23,883 nucleotides of DNA from DASUZB01 sp036377075 (GTDB lineage: Bacteria > Actinomycetota > CALGFH01), in assembly GCA_036377075.1 (NCBI GenBank), contig DASUZB010000008.1, forward strand, positions 1 to 23,883. Reading direction: 5' to 3'. A model generated the notes under the pieces. That model was not told where the DNA came from, searched no databases, and worked only from the letters and a program-made list of their open reading frames with translations. A program made the translations under genes and the position numbers. Positions 14,402 to 21,488 of the stretch are shown here, in pieces. Each line of letters begins with the position of its first letter. Positions within the stretch are counted from its first letter, which is position 1.

Positions 14402-17362
14402 TCAGTTCTCCGCCGGGGCCGACAGGCCCTCGGCGACGGCCCAGGCGGCGATCTGGGCTCGGGAGCCGAACCCGAGCTTGGTCAGGATGTGCTGGACGTG
14501 GTTCTCGGCGGTCCGCTCGGACAGGAACAGGGTCCGGGCGATCTCCCGGTTGGTCAGGCCTCGGGCGACCAGCGCCGCCACCTCCTGCTCCCGCCTCGAC
14601 AGCACGACCGGCCCCGTCGCGGCCGTGAGGTCGTCGATGACGGCTTCGGCGCGGGTCCGCAGCACCCGCATCCCGAGGACCGTTGCGGTGCGGGCCGACC
14701 GGCGCGCCAGGTCGAGGGCTTGGCCGCGGGCACGTCCCTGGCGGCGCAGCAGCTCTGCCAGCAGCAGCTCGGCTCTGGCGGCCCAGGGCCTGGCCCCGAC
14801 CGCGGCGTTCCGCTGGATGGCCCGCCGGAGGTGGCCCTCGCCGTCATGGAACAGCCCGAGGGTCATGGCCGCCATGCCCAGGAACAACGCCACCGCTCCC
14901 TGGCAGACGACGGAACCCCCGCCGCTTGCCGAGAAGCGGTCCTCGAACGGCAGGAGCTCCCGGTAGCAGACCTCGGCGGTCTCGTGGTCGTCGAACTGGG
15001 ACGACGCCTCGGTGAGGAACACCATCGTGGGCATCCACCGGGCATCGCGCGGCACGCGCCCGAGGCTTCCCCGCGCCTGCTCGTAGTACCCCAGCGCCTC
15101 GTCGCGCCGCCCCGCCGACAGGCGGCACCACGACAGCGTGGACCAGGCCATCGTCGACGGTCTGGCCTCGAACACCCCGCGGTGGGAGTCCATCCACGTC
15201 GAGTCGCCTCGATCCGCGTCGATGGCGAGCATGAACGTGAGGTGGAGGAGCTGCGCCATGAAGTTCTCCTGGGGGAGGCCGGCGGTTGCCTCGTCCGAGA
15301 GCGCGGCGGCTTCCTCGTACCGGCCTACCAGCAGGGCCCGGGCTGCCTGGAAGCGCTGCAGGTGCCACCTGGCGAGGGGGTTGCGGAGCGAGCGGGCGAG
15401 GCTGGCCAGCCGGCCGGTCTCGGCGTCGACCGCGGCGATGTCGCCCAGTTCCCAGAACGCGTCGGTCCGCCAGACCCGGGCCCACAGCTCCTGGATCGGC
15501 GCGCCTACCGAGCGGGCCAGCCCCAGCGCCCGGTCGGCCAGGTCGAGCCGCTCGGAGGTCCAGTCGGGTCCGGCCAGCGCGAGGTGCCTGGCCGGAAGCA
15601 CCGCGGCCATGAGCTCGGGGCTGCCGGAGCGCTCGGCGAGCTCCGTGGCGCGGTGGCTGTCGGGGAGCGCCTCGTCCAGCCGGCCCGACTCGCACAGGGC
15701 CACGGCACGCTGGGCGAGCAGCCGCGCCCGAACCTCGTCGTCGAGGCCGTCGGCGCCAGCCAGGACCCCCTCACAGGCTCGGAGCACGCTCGCGTTGACC
15801 TCGGGATCGCCGATGTCCTGGACGATGAGCGGCGCGCCCGCCAGGAGCCTCGGCTGGCCGGAACGGCGGGCCAGTTCCGCGGCCTGGACGAACGCCTCCA
15901 TGGCCTGCCGGACGTTGCCGCACCGGTACTCGGCGGTGGCCAGCTCCAGCAGCACCTCACAGCGACCGGCGGCATCGAGCCCGCCGGTCACGGCCTGCCC
16001 CAGGGCCAGCCGGTACAGGCGGGCCGCTTCCTCGTAGCCGAGCTGCCTGGTTGCCTCGCTGGCCGCCATCCTCGCGTAGCGGATCGCCCGCGGGCCGTCG
16101 CCGGCCTGCTGCCAGTGCGACGCCAGCCTGGACAGCGTGGCCGCCGCCTCCGCGGGGGCCTCCTCCCATTCGCGCTCGAGCGTCTGGGCGATCCGGCGAT
16201 GCTGCCGCATTCGGTCGACCGCCCCCAGTCCCTCGATGAGGGTCTCCCGCACCAGGGCGTGCGGGAAGCCGAACCACCCCGGCCGCTCGACCACCCGGTC
16301 CAGGAGCTGCGCCCCCACCGCCTCGTCCAGCAGCCCCAGGACCCGTTCCAGCTCGACGCCGCGGGCCCGGGCGAGGAACTCAGCCGCGAAGCTGGTATCC
16401 ACCAGGGATGCCAGCTCCAGCGACCGCCGCGATTGGACGCTCAGGCGGTCGAGACGCCGCTGCAGCACCTCGCGGACGCCTCGAGGCAGGCCCAGCGACT
16501 GGTCGGAGCCATACGCCACCTGATCTGCCAGCCGTCCCTCCGACCGCAGCATCCGCACCAGTTCGGCGGCGAAGAACGGGTTGCCTCCGGTGGCGTCGTG
16601 GACCCGGGCGGCCAGGGCCTCACCCGCCGGCGGCCCGACGATGGCGGCCAGGTGCTGGGCGAGCTCCGCCCGGTCCAGTCCTTGCAGGCGGATCCATCGG
16701 GCCTCGGGCCCGCCGGCCAGGTCGGCGAGCGCGGCGGCGACGGGCCCGTCCGGTGGCACCTCCTCCTCACGGAAGGACACCAGGAACAGCACCGGGTCGC
16801 CCCCGAGCTCACGCACCAGGTGGCGAAGCAGCAGCAGCGTGGGCGCGTCGGCCCAGTGCGCGTCGTCCAGCACGACCACCAGGCCACGTCCGCCCGCCGC
16901 GGCTCGCAGGAACGACGACGTGGCGTCGAAGAGGAGGAACCGGGCCTCCCCCCTGTCGTCGGCGCTCCCACCGATGGGAGCATGGGCGGTCCGTACGCGC
17001 TGGTCCGGTCGCTTGAGCTGCGGCATCATCCGGTACAGGGGTGCCGCGTAGCGCTGCAGCCTCCTCCGATCGGCGGGATCCGACCGCAGGAGCTGCTCCC
17101 GGACGATCTGGATCCAGGGCCAGAAGGCGGGTGCTCCCTCGCGTTCGGATCCCCGGCCCCACCGCACCGGTACGCCGAGGGCTTCGGCCTCCGCGGTCAG
17201 CCGAACGGCGAGCGCCGTCTTGCCGATCCCCGGTTCCCCGGCGACGAGCACGACCCGACTCGATCCACCGAGCGCTTCGGTCAGGGCGGCCCGCAACTCC
17301 CCGAGTTCCACCGTCCGCCCGACGAAGGCACCACCCGGTGAAGCCGCACCCTCGGTACTCAT
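14402..17362 (-). CDS. Large ATP-binding LuxR-type (LAL) transcriptional regulator
   Basis: A 986-aa regulator of the MalT/LAL class. The N-terminal AAA/STAND ATPase domain has FVGRTVELGEL (13-23), Walker A AGEPGIGKTAL (41-51) and Walker B GLVVVLDDAHWAD (D166/D167). The middle (about 330-900) is helical and TPR-like. The C-terminal LuxR helix-turn-helix has LSRREQEVAALVARGLTNRE and SERTAENHVQHILTKLG (about 919-986). Such proteins bind an inducer through the ATPase/TPR part and activate nearby genes; the target here is unknown. The ATG at 17362 has TACATT 6 nt upstream and only a distant GGAAGG. It is divergent from the DUF1330 gene and upstream of SnoaL/VOC on the same strand (93-bp gap). Confidence 0.93.
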   Translation of the reverse strand: MSTEGAASPGGAFVGRTVELGELRAALTEALGGSSRVVLVAGEPGIGKTALAVRLTAEAEALGVPVRWGRGSEREGAPAFWPWIQIVREQLLRSDPADRRRLQRYAAPLYRMMPQLKRPDQRVRTAHAPIGGSADDRGEARFLLFDATSSFLRAAAGGRGLVVVLDDAHWADAPTLLLLRHLVRELGGDPVLFLVSFREEEVPPDGPVAAALADLAGGPEARWIRLQGLDRAELAQHLAAIVGPPAGEALAARVHDATGGNPFFAAELVRMLRSEGRLADQVAYGSDQSLGLPRGVREVLQRRLDRLSVQSRRSLELASLVDTSFAAEFLARARGVELERVLGLLDEAVGAQLLDRVVERPGWFGFPHALVRETLIEGLGAVDRMRQHRRIAQTLEREWEEAPAEAAATLSRLASHWQQAGDGPRAIRYARMAASEATRQLGYEEAARLYRLALGQAVTGGLDAAGRCEVLLELATAEYRCGNVRQAMEAFVQAAELARRSGQPRLLAGAPLIVQDIGDPEVNASVLRACEGVLAGADGLDDEVRARLLAQRAVALCESGRLDEALPDSHRATELAERSGSPELMAAVLPARHLALAGPDWTSERLDLADRALGLARSVGAPIQELWARVWRTDAFWELGDIAAVDAETGRLASLARSLRNPLARWHLQRFQAARALLVGRYEEAAALSDEATAGLPQENFMAQLLHLTFMLAIDADRGDSTWMDSHRGVFEARPSTMAWSTLSWCRLSAGRRDEALGYYEQARGSLGRVPRDARWMPTMVFLTEASSQFDDHETAEVCYRELLPFEDRFSASGGGSVVCQGAVALFLGMAAMTLGLFHDGEGHLRRAIQRNAAVGARPWAARAELLLAELLRRQGRARGQALDLARRSARTATVLGMRVLRTRAEAVIDDLTAATGPVVLSRREQEVAALVARGLTNREIARTLFLSERTAENHVQHILTKLGFGSRAQIAAWAVAEGLSAPAEN

Positions 17363-17368
17363 CCGCAG

Positions 17369-17374
17369 AATGTA
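17369..17374 (-). promoter_or_regulatory. Leaderless-type -10 box of the LAL regulator gene
   Basis: TACATT on the minus strand ends 6 nt before the ATG at 17362. Confidence 0.4.
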
Positions 17375-17452
17375 GCCTTCCAGCGGGGACCGTGGCACCG
17401 CCCAACGGCTGAGGATCTCCTGGCATACGCACGTCGGGGGCGCCGCGTTGGC

Positions 17453-17482
17453 TTGACTGCCCTGTTGGGCGGGCCGTATGTA
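17453..17482 (+). promoter_or_regulatory. Possible promoter of the DUF1330 gene
   Basis: TTGACT (17453-17458) and TATGTA (17477-17482) are separated by 18 bp, 40 nt before the ATG. The -10 match is partial. Confidence 0.35.
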
Positions 17483-17522
17483 CGGACCTGGTCGTCTCCA
17501 TGCCGCGAACGGAGGTCCTTGC

Positions 17523-17813
17523 ATGCCTGCGTACGTCATCGTCGAGACCGACGTCACCGACCCGGAGCAGTACGAGAAGTACAAGGCGGCGTCGCCGGGC
17601 GCGATCGCGGCCGGTGGTGGCCGCTTCCTCGCGCGCGGCGGCGAGCTCGCCGTGCTGGAGGGCGACTGGCGGCCGCCCCGGCTGGTGGTGCTCGAGTTCG
17701 AGGACCTCGCGGCGGCGAAGCGGTGGTACGAGTCCGAGTCCTACCGGCAGGCGAGGAAGCTGCGCGAGGGCGCGGCGCGCCTACGGATGGTCGCCGTGCA
17801 GGGCGTCGACTAG
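17523..17813 (+). CDS. DUF1330 family protein
   Basis: A 96-aa alpha/beta-barrel-type protein with the DUF1330 pattern: PAYVIVETDVTDPEQYEKYK at the N-terminus, AAGGGRFLARGG (29-40), then LVVLEFEDLAAAKRWYESESYRQ (54-76). The biochemical role of the family is unknown. A strong GGAGG site (17511-17515) lies 7 nt before the ATG. Its TAG stop is inside the CTAG that flanks the inserted element, so the gene ends exactly at the insertion point and is still intact. Confidence 0.9.
   Translation: MPAYVIVETDVTDPEQYEKYKAASPGAIAAGGGRFLARGGELAVLEGDWRPPRLVVLEFEDLAAAKRWYESESYRQARKLREGAARLRMVAVQGVD
17810..17813. repeat. Left CTAG target-site duplication
   Basis: CTAG directly outside the left terminal repeat; it contains the TAG stop codon of the DUF1330 gene. 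CTAG is a scarce word in GC-rich DNA of this kind. Confidence 0.7.
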
Positions 17814-17829
17814 GGTCTGTTGCGAAAGT
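17814..17829. repeat. Left terminal inverted repeat of the cassette (transposase 3' side)
   Basis: GGTCTGTTGCGAAAGT, the familiar end sequence of IS5-group elements, 5 nt before the stop codon of the transposase remnant. Confidence 0.75.
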
Positions 17830-17834
17830 AAGGG

Positions 17835-18029
17835 TCATAGCCACTCGTTGATGGTGGCGATATGCACGGTGGCCTCGTAGCGCACGGCGAGTTTGTCGTA
17901 CCGCGTGGCTCCCGCGCGGTGACGCTCGAGCCGGTTGATCCCGCACCCCACCGCTTGCCGCTCGCGGTAATCGGCGCGGTCGAACCTCGGCGGCCGCCCG
18001 CCGTTGCGCGGACGGCCACACCGTCGTCG
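17835..18029 (-). pseudogene. IS5-family transposase, C-terminal remnant (64 aa)
   Basis: Translation of the minus strand gives GGRPPRFDRADYRERQAVGCGINRLERHRAGATRYDKLAVRYEATVHIATINEWL-stop in pieces that match the end of IS5-family DDE transposases: the conserved E-x6-IxxLKR-type segment (GINRLERHRA), then TRYDKLAVRYEATVHIA. The catalytic Asp residues and everything upstream are gone. It begins directly after the TAG of the ChbG-like gene and is in the same reading frame, so it is not expressed as a separate protein. It cannot move the element; movement would need a related transposase elsewhere in the genome. Confidence 0.82.
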
Positions 18030-18923
18030 CTACCCGGGTGCACCGGTCCGGGACCAGACCTGCTGGAGCGGCCGATAGTCGATCACGATGATCCCCTCCT
18101 GCTGGAGGAGCACGTGGGCCTCCGGCGAAGTGAGGAACTGGTAGTCGGTCCGGCGCACGCGCCAGCCCGGGTCGATGGCCTTTGACTCCTGGTTGTCCAG
18201 CCCGGGATGCACCGCCCATTCGTTGAGACCGACCGGAAGGTCACGCAGCAGCTGGGCGTATCGGGCCGACTTGCCGTCGATGTCGAGCGAGAAGCTGTCC
18301 AGGAACGGCTGGTCGATGACCGGCAAGCCTCGCTGCCGCAGCCTCCGACGGCCCGGGTCGAGCCAGACCCGCACCGCTAGGCCGTACTCGCTGGCCAGTG
18401 CCACGGTCAGGTCAAGGATGTCCCCGCGGCCGCCATCGGCCAGGCAGTGGAAGTCCAGATGGGTCGGCGTCAGCCCGGCATTGACCACGGTGTCGATCTG
18501 CGCGCGGAACTCCAGTTCGACCTCGTCGAGGCGAGCTCGGGCGAGGAGCTCGGGAGCCTCGCCGGGCGTGAACAGTGCTCCCGCCTCGTCGAGCAGCGAG
18601 GGCACCTTCTCCTTCGCGGTCAGCGGCCCCCACCGGTAGAGGGCGGTGTCGCAGACGAGCGTGAGGTGGATCCCGAACGGGATCTGTGGTCGTTGGCGGA
18701 GTAGCCGCATGGCGTGCAACGCCCACGGGCACGGCACCATCAAGCTGCACGAACTGGCGATTCCGTCCTCGATCGAGTCGATGACCGCGAGGTTGATCGC
18801 GTGGTACATCCCCAGGTCGTCGCCGTTGACGATGAGCACGCGGGCGTCGGCAGCGTAGCCCAGCAGCTCACTCGACCGAACCGAGGGCACCGTGGCTGCA
18901 GACTCCGAGCTCTGTCCATCCAT
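18030..18923 (-). CDS. ChbG/YdjC-family carbohydrate deacetylase
   Basis: A 297-aa protein of the YdjC/ChbG/HpnK family, metal-dependent deacetylases of N-acetylated sugars such as chito-oligosaccharides. Visible motifs: VNGDDLGMYHAIN (32-44; metal Asp in GDD), GIHLTLV (H86), and THLDFHC (H155, H159), so the metal site looks complete. It is somewhat longer than the ~250-aa E. coli protein. No signal peptide is seen. I chose ATG 18923; in-frame starts further upstream (up to 19013) have no ribosome site either, so the start is uncertain. Three 60-base lines counted by eye give 62-65% GC, against 78% for a line of the nearby SDR gene. It is the passenger of the IS5-type cassette. Confidence 0.85.
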   Translation of the reverse strand: MDGQSSESAATVPSVRSSELLGYAADARVLIVNGDDLGMYHAINLAVIDSIEDGIASSCSLMVPCPWALHAMRLLRQRPQIPFGIHLTLVCDTALYRWGPLTAKEKVPSLLDEAGALFTPGEAPELLARARLDEVELEFRAQIDTVVNAGLTPTHLDFHCLADGGRGDILDLTVALASEYGLAVRVWLDPGRRRLRQRGLPVIDQPFLDSFSLDIDGKSARYAQLLRDLPVGLNEWAVHPGLDNQESKAIDPGWRVRRTDYQFLTSPEAHVLLQQEGIIVIDYRPLQQVWSRTGAPG

Positions 18924-19061
18924 CCCCGCAGTGTGGACGTTGGACGGGAAGTCCTGCACGCAGGTTCCTGGGGTCTGGCGCATCCGGGCACGGCCGAGCA
19001 CCCGATGCTCCACCGTCGCCCCCTGGTTTTCCCGAACCCACCCGCATGACCAACAGGATCC

Positions 19062-19077
19062 ACTTTCACAACGGGCC
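19062..19077. repeat. Right terminal inverted repeat of the cassette
   Basis: ACTTTCACAACGGGCC; its reverse complement GGCCCGTTGTGAAAGT matches the left repeat at 13 of 16 positions. Confidence 0.7.
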
Positions 19078-19081
19078 CTAG
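19078..19081. repeat. Right CTAG target-site duplication
   Basis: CTAG directly outside the right terminal repeat, identical to the copy at 17810-17813. Confidence 0.68.
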
Positions 19082-19100
19082 GCGACCCCGGGCAGTTCCC

Positions 19101-19835
19101 TCAGCCAGGGGCGGTCCCGAGGAACCGGGTCGCCAGGGCGGTCTCGGCGAGGCGGCCGTCGCGGGGCTCGACGCGGAAGGCGCGGGCAGCGGGGCGCGAG
19201 GTGACCACCTCCGCCAGCCCGGTGCCGTGGAAGACCAGGGCGGCGCCGTCGTCGGCCGCGTAGCCGGCGGGCAGCGTGCCGTCGCCGACCAGCCGCCGGT
19301 AGGTGGGGCGGCGCCCCGGCTCACCGTCGTAGTGGGGGCAGGCGCTCCCAGGTAGGAAGCCGAGGCCGCCGTGGAGCGGCGCGAGCCGCGCGAGGTCGAA
19401 GGAGTCGGTGACGCCGGCCTCGAACCAGCACAGCATCCCCGCGCTCCAGCCGGCCAGCACCACGCCGTCCTCCCAGGCCGCTCGCAGCGCCTGGTCGAGC
19501 CCGTGCAGCCGCCAGATGGCAAGCAGGTTGGCGGTGTTGCCGCCGCCGACCAGCACCGCGTCGCAGTCGAGCAGGAAGCCGCGCAGGTCCCGCACCTCGC
19601 GCCAGAACAGCGACAGCTCGACCGGGCGGCAGTCGAGCTGCGAGTAGGCACGGAAGAACATGCCCGAGAACCGCTCCTGTTCGCCGCCGGCGGTGCCCAG
19701 GTAGCAGACGGTGGGACGCCCATGCCGCCGGCGACCCCTGGCCAGCTCGACGACGAACCGGTCGAGCAACGGGTTGTCTGGCTCCATGGAGTAGCCGCCG
19801 CCGCCCATCGCCACGATGCGGCGCCGCTCAGCCAT
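19101..19835 (-). CDS. Peptidase S51 (dipeptidase E / cyanophycinase-like)
   Basis: A 244-aa protein of the S51 family with a GATase1-like fold. The nucleophile elbow AGWSAGM (Ser 131) is clear, preceded by the GGGN motif (97-100); ACPHYDGE with H168 fits the family's catalytic region. S51 enzymes cleave Asp-X dipeptides or cyanophycin-derived peptides; which one applies here is open. I chose ATG 19835 (MAERRRIVAMGGGG), which has TAGGGT 8 nt upstream and no Shine-Dalgarno sequence; a longer version from 19901 adds 22 unlikely residues. It is divergent from the SDR gene, and its 3' end lies 19 nt from the mobile cassette. Confidence 0.88.
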   Translation of the reverse strand: MAERRRIVAMGGGGYSMEPDNPLLDRFVVELARGRRRHGRPTVCYLGTAGGEQERFSGMFFRAYSQLDCRPVELSLFWREVRDLRGFLLDCDAVLVGGGNTANLLAIWRLHGLDQALRAAWEDGVVLAGWSAGMLCWFEAGVTDSFDLARLAPLHGGLGFLPGSACPHYDGEPGRRPTYRRLVGDGTLPAGYAADDGAALVFHGTGLAEVVTSRPAARAFRVEPRDGRLAETALATRFLGTAPG

Positions 19836-19843
19836 GGCTCGAG

Positions 19844-19849
19844 ACCCTA
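19844..19849 (-). promoter_or_regulatory. Leaderless-type -10 box of the peptidase S51 gene
   Basis: TAGGGT on the minus strand ends 8 nt before the ATG at 19835. Confidence 0.35.
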
Positions 19850-19902
19850 GCCTCGCGTTCCGCTGCGGAGCAAGCGCGCGACGCGGCGTGCGCCCATTCA
19901 CG

Positions 19903-19908
19903 TAGAGT
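19903..19908 (+). promoter_or_regulatory. Predicted -10 box of the SDR gene
   Basis: TAGAGT lies 15 nt before a strong GAGGAGG ribosome site (19924-19930) and 29 nt before the GTG start, giving a short-leader mRNA. Confidence 0.4.
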
Positions 19909-19937
19909 CGGAACTACTGGACTGAGGAGGGAACGCT

Positions 19938-20738
19938 GTGGCGATGCGCAACGCGAGCGAGGACCCGGCCGCGGTGGCCGCGCCCGACTTCGGCCTGCGG
20001 GGCAGGACCGCGCTGATCACCGGGGCCAGCCGCGGCATCGGGGAGCAGGCGGCCCTGACCCTGGCGCACGCCGGGGCGGCGGTGGTGCTGGCCTCGCGCT
20101 CCACCGAGGACCTGGAGAAGGTGGCGGCGGCGGCCCGCTCGGTGGGCGCGTCGGAGGCGCTGGTGGTCACCACCGACGTCACCGACGAGGCGGCGGTCGA
20201 GGCCGCCGTGGCCCGCGCGGTCGACGCCACCGGGCGGCTGGACGTGCTCGTCAACGTGGCCGGCGGCTCGCGCTTCACCGCCCCGGTCGCCGCCATCAGG
20301 ACCGAGGGCTGGGACAAGATCCTCTCGCTCAACCTGCGCGCGGTCTTCCTGAGCTGCCGGGCGGCGATCCCGCACCTGGGCCAGGGCGGCTCGATCATCA
20401 ACGTGGCCTCGGTGGCGGCCTTCCAGGCGTCACCGACCATGTCCGCCTACAGCGCCGCCAAGGCGGGGGTGGTGGCCCTGACCCGCACCCTCGCCGTCGA
20501 GGCCGCGCCGCTGGGCGTGCGGGTCAACTGCCTCGCGCCCGGCTGGGTCCGCACCGAGCTGACCCGGTTCCTGTGGTCGGACACCGAGCAGGGCCGGGCG
20601 ATCGCCTCCCAGGTCCCACTCGGGCGCTGGGGCGACCCGGAGGAGATGGCCGGGGCGCTGCTGCTGCTCGCCTCCGACGCCGGCAGCTACATCACCGGCA
20701 CCACCCTGGTGGTCGACGGCGGCATGCTCGCCAGGTAG
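19938..20738 (+). CDS. Short-chain dehydrogenase/reductase (classical SDR)
   Basis: A 266-aa NAD(P)-dependent oxidoreductase. Motifs: cofactor loop TGASRGIG (28-35), NVAGG (106-110, NNAG-type motif with one change), catalytic N142, S158 (INVASVAAF) and Y171-x3-K175 (YSAAK), then the CLAPGWVRTEL cofactor clamp and the C-terminal GTTLVVDGGM. This matches FabG-like or glucose-dehydrogenase-like SDRs; the substrate is not readable. An Arg in the strand-2 region (LASRS) favours NADPH. The GTG start is set by GAGGAGG 7 nt upstream. It is probably transcribed on its own, as the next gene has its own -10 box. Confidence 0.92.
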   Translation: MAMRNASEDPAAVAAPDFGLRGRTALITGASRGIGEQAALTLAHAGAAVVLASRSTEDLEKVAAAARSVGASEALVVTTDVTDEAAVEAAVARAVDATGRLDVLVNVAGGSRFTAPVAAIRTEGWDKILSLNLRAVFLSCRAAIPHLGQGGSIINVASVAAFQASPTMSAYSAAKAGVVALTRTLAVEAAPLGVRVNCLAPGWVRTELTRFLWSDTEQGRAIASQVPLGRWGDPEEMAGALLLLASDAGSYITGTTLVVDGGMLAR

Positions 20739-20768
20739 GGCCGCGCCTTGGCGGCCGCGGCGCCGCCG

Positions 20769-20774
20769 TATGCT
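20769..20774 (+). promoter_or_regulatory. Leaderless-type -10 box of the NUDIX gene
   Basis: TATGCT ends 6 nt before the GTG at 20781, with no Shine-Dalgarno sequence between them. Confidence 0.45.
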
Positions 20775-20780
20775 GGACCG

Positions 20781-21425
20781 GTGAGCGACGACACCCTGAT
20801 CGACCGGGTCGGCCGGCTGCCGTTCGTGGCGCCGGCCGAACCGACCGGGGTGCCCGCGGCGGTGCTGATCGCCCTCTCGCCGGTCGACGGCGCCGACGAC
20901 CTCGGCCTGGTGCTGGTGCAGCGGCCCGAGCACATGCGTACCCACGCGGGCCAGGTGGCGCTGCCCGGCGGCGGGGTCGAGCCTGGCGACCCCGACGGGG
21001 TGGCGGCCGCGCTGCGCGAGGCGGAGGAGGAGGTCGGCCTCGACCGGCGCGCGGTGCGGGTCCTGGGCAGCCTCGGCCGCAGCTACCTGTCGGTCAGCAA
21101 CTTCGACGTGCTGCCGGTCGTCGGCCTGTGGGACGGCCACGCCGCCCTGCGCCCCAACCCGGCCGAGGTGGCTGCCATCCTGCGCCCCACGTTGCGCCAG
21201 CTCGCCGACCCGGCCAACCACGAGCTGGTGCCGCTGACCCGCCTGCTGCCGCCGGAGGCCGTCAGGGCGCGGGCGGTGCCGCCCGGCGCCGCCAGCCCGG
21301 TCTTCAACGTCGACGGGACCGTCGTCTGGGGCTTCACCGCCGGGCTCCTCTCGGGGTTCCTGCGCCTGCTCGGCCTCAGTGCCCCGCCGCTGCCGCCCGA
21401 GTGGGGCCGCCCGCCGTTCCGCTAG
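20781..21425 (+). CDS. NUDIX hydrolase, CoA-pyrophosphatase (NudL) type
   Basis: A 214-aa NUDIX protein. The UPF0035-type motif VQRPEHMRTHAGQVALPGG (46-64) leads into the Nudix box, GGGVEPGD...REAEEEVGL (63-87; catalytic REAEEE at 79-84). This combined motif marks the CoA diphosphatases, which split CoA or its esters into 4'-phosphopantetheine and 3',5'-ADP. The C-terminus ends in FNVDGTVVWGFTAGLLSGFLRLLG, as in that subgroup. The GTG at 20781 fits the leaderless box; an upstream in-frame start at 20748 has no support. Confidence 0.9.
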   Translation: MSDDTLIDRVGRLPFVAPAEPTGVPAAVLIALSPVDGADDLGLVLVQRPEHMRTHAGQVALPGGGVEPGDPDGVAAALREAEEEVGLDRRAVRVLGSLGRSYLSVSNFDVLPVVGLWDGHAALRPNPAEVAAILRPTLRQLADPANHELVPLTRLLPPEAVRARAVPPGAASPVFNVDGTVVWGFTAGLLSGFLRLLGLSAPPLPPEWGRPPFR

Positions 21426-21446
21426 GCGGCCGGGCACCGAGCCGGC

Positions 21447-21452
21447 CATACT
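21447..21452 (+). promoter_or_regulatory. Possible -10 box of the M64 operon
   Basis: CATACT (4 of 6 to consensus) lies 37 nt before the ATG at 21489, giving a short leader with a G-rich ribosome site. Confidence 0.3.
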
Positions 21453-21488
21453 GCCCCATGGCGGACGAGTCGCGCGGTGGGGGTGGGG

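Larger units (their letters stand above)
17814..19077 (-). mobile_element. IS5-type mobile insertion cassette carrying a ChbG-like gene
   Basis: Sixteen-nt terminal repeats (17814-17829 and 19062-19077) face each other and match at 13 of 16 positions. Both outer ends are flanked by CTAG, a YTAR-type target as used by IS5-group elements. Inside, on the minus strand, lie a 138-bp leader, a full ChbG/YdjC-type gene, and then only the last 64 codons of an IS5-family transposase. The element is 1264 bp, about the size of a normal IS of this group, with a passenger gene where most of the transposase should be. Removing it with one CTAG would leave DUF1330 and peptidase S51 convergent about 19-24 bp apart. 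Confidence 0.75.

Noticed and set aside
13871..17341. 1156-aa plus-strand frame across the LAL regulator
   Set aside because: Antisense shadow; the minus-strand protein has Walker A/B motifs and a LuxR helix-turn-helix.
17810..18043. 77-aa open frame over the transposase remnant in another frame
   Set aside because: The transposase-like translation is in a different frame and ends at 17835; this one has no similarity to any known family.
18924..19013. Longer ChbG start at 19013
   Set aside because: The extra 30 residues do not resemble the family and no ribosome site precedes them, though the exact start stays uncertain.
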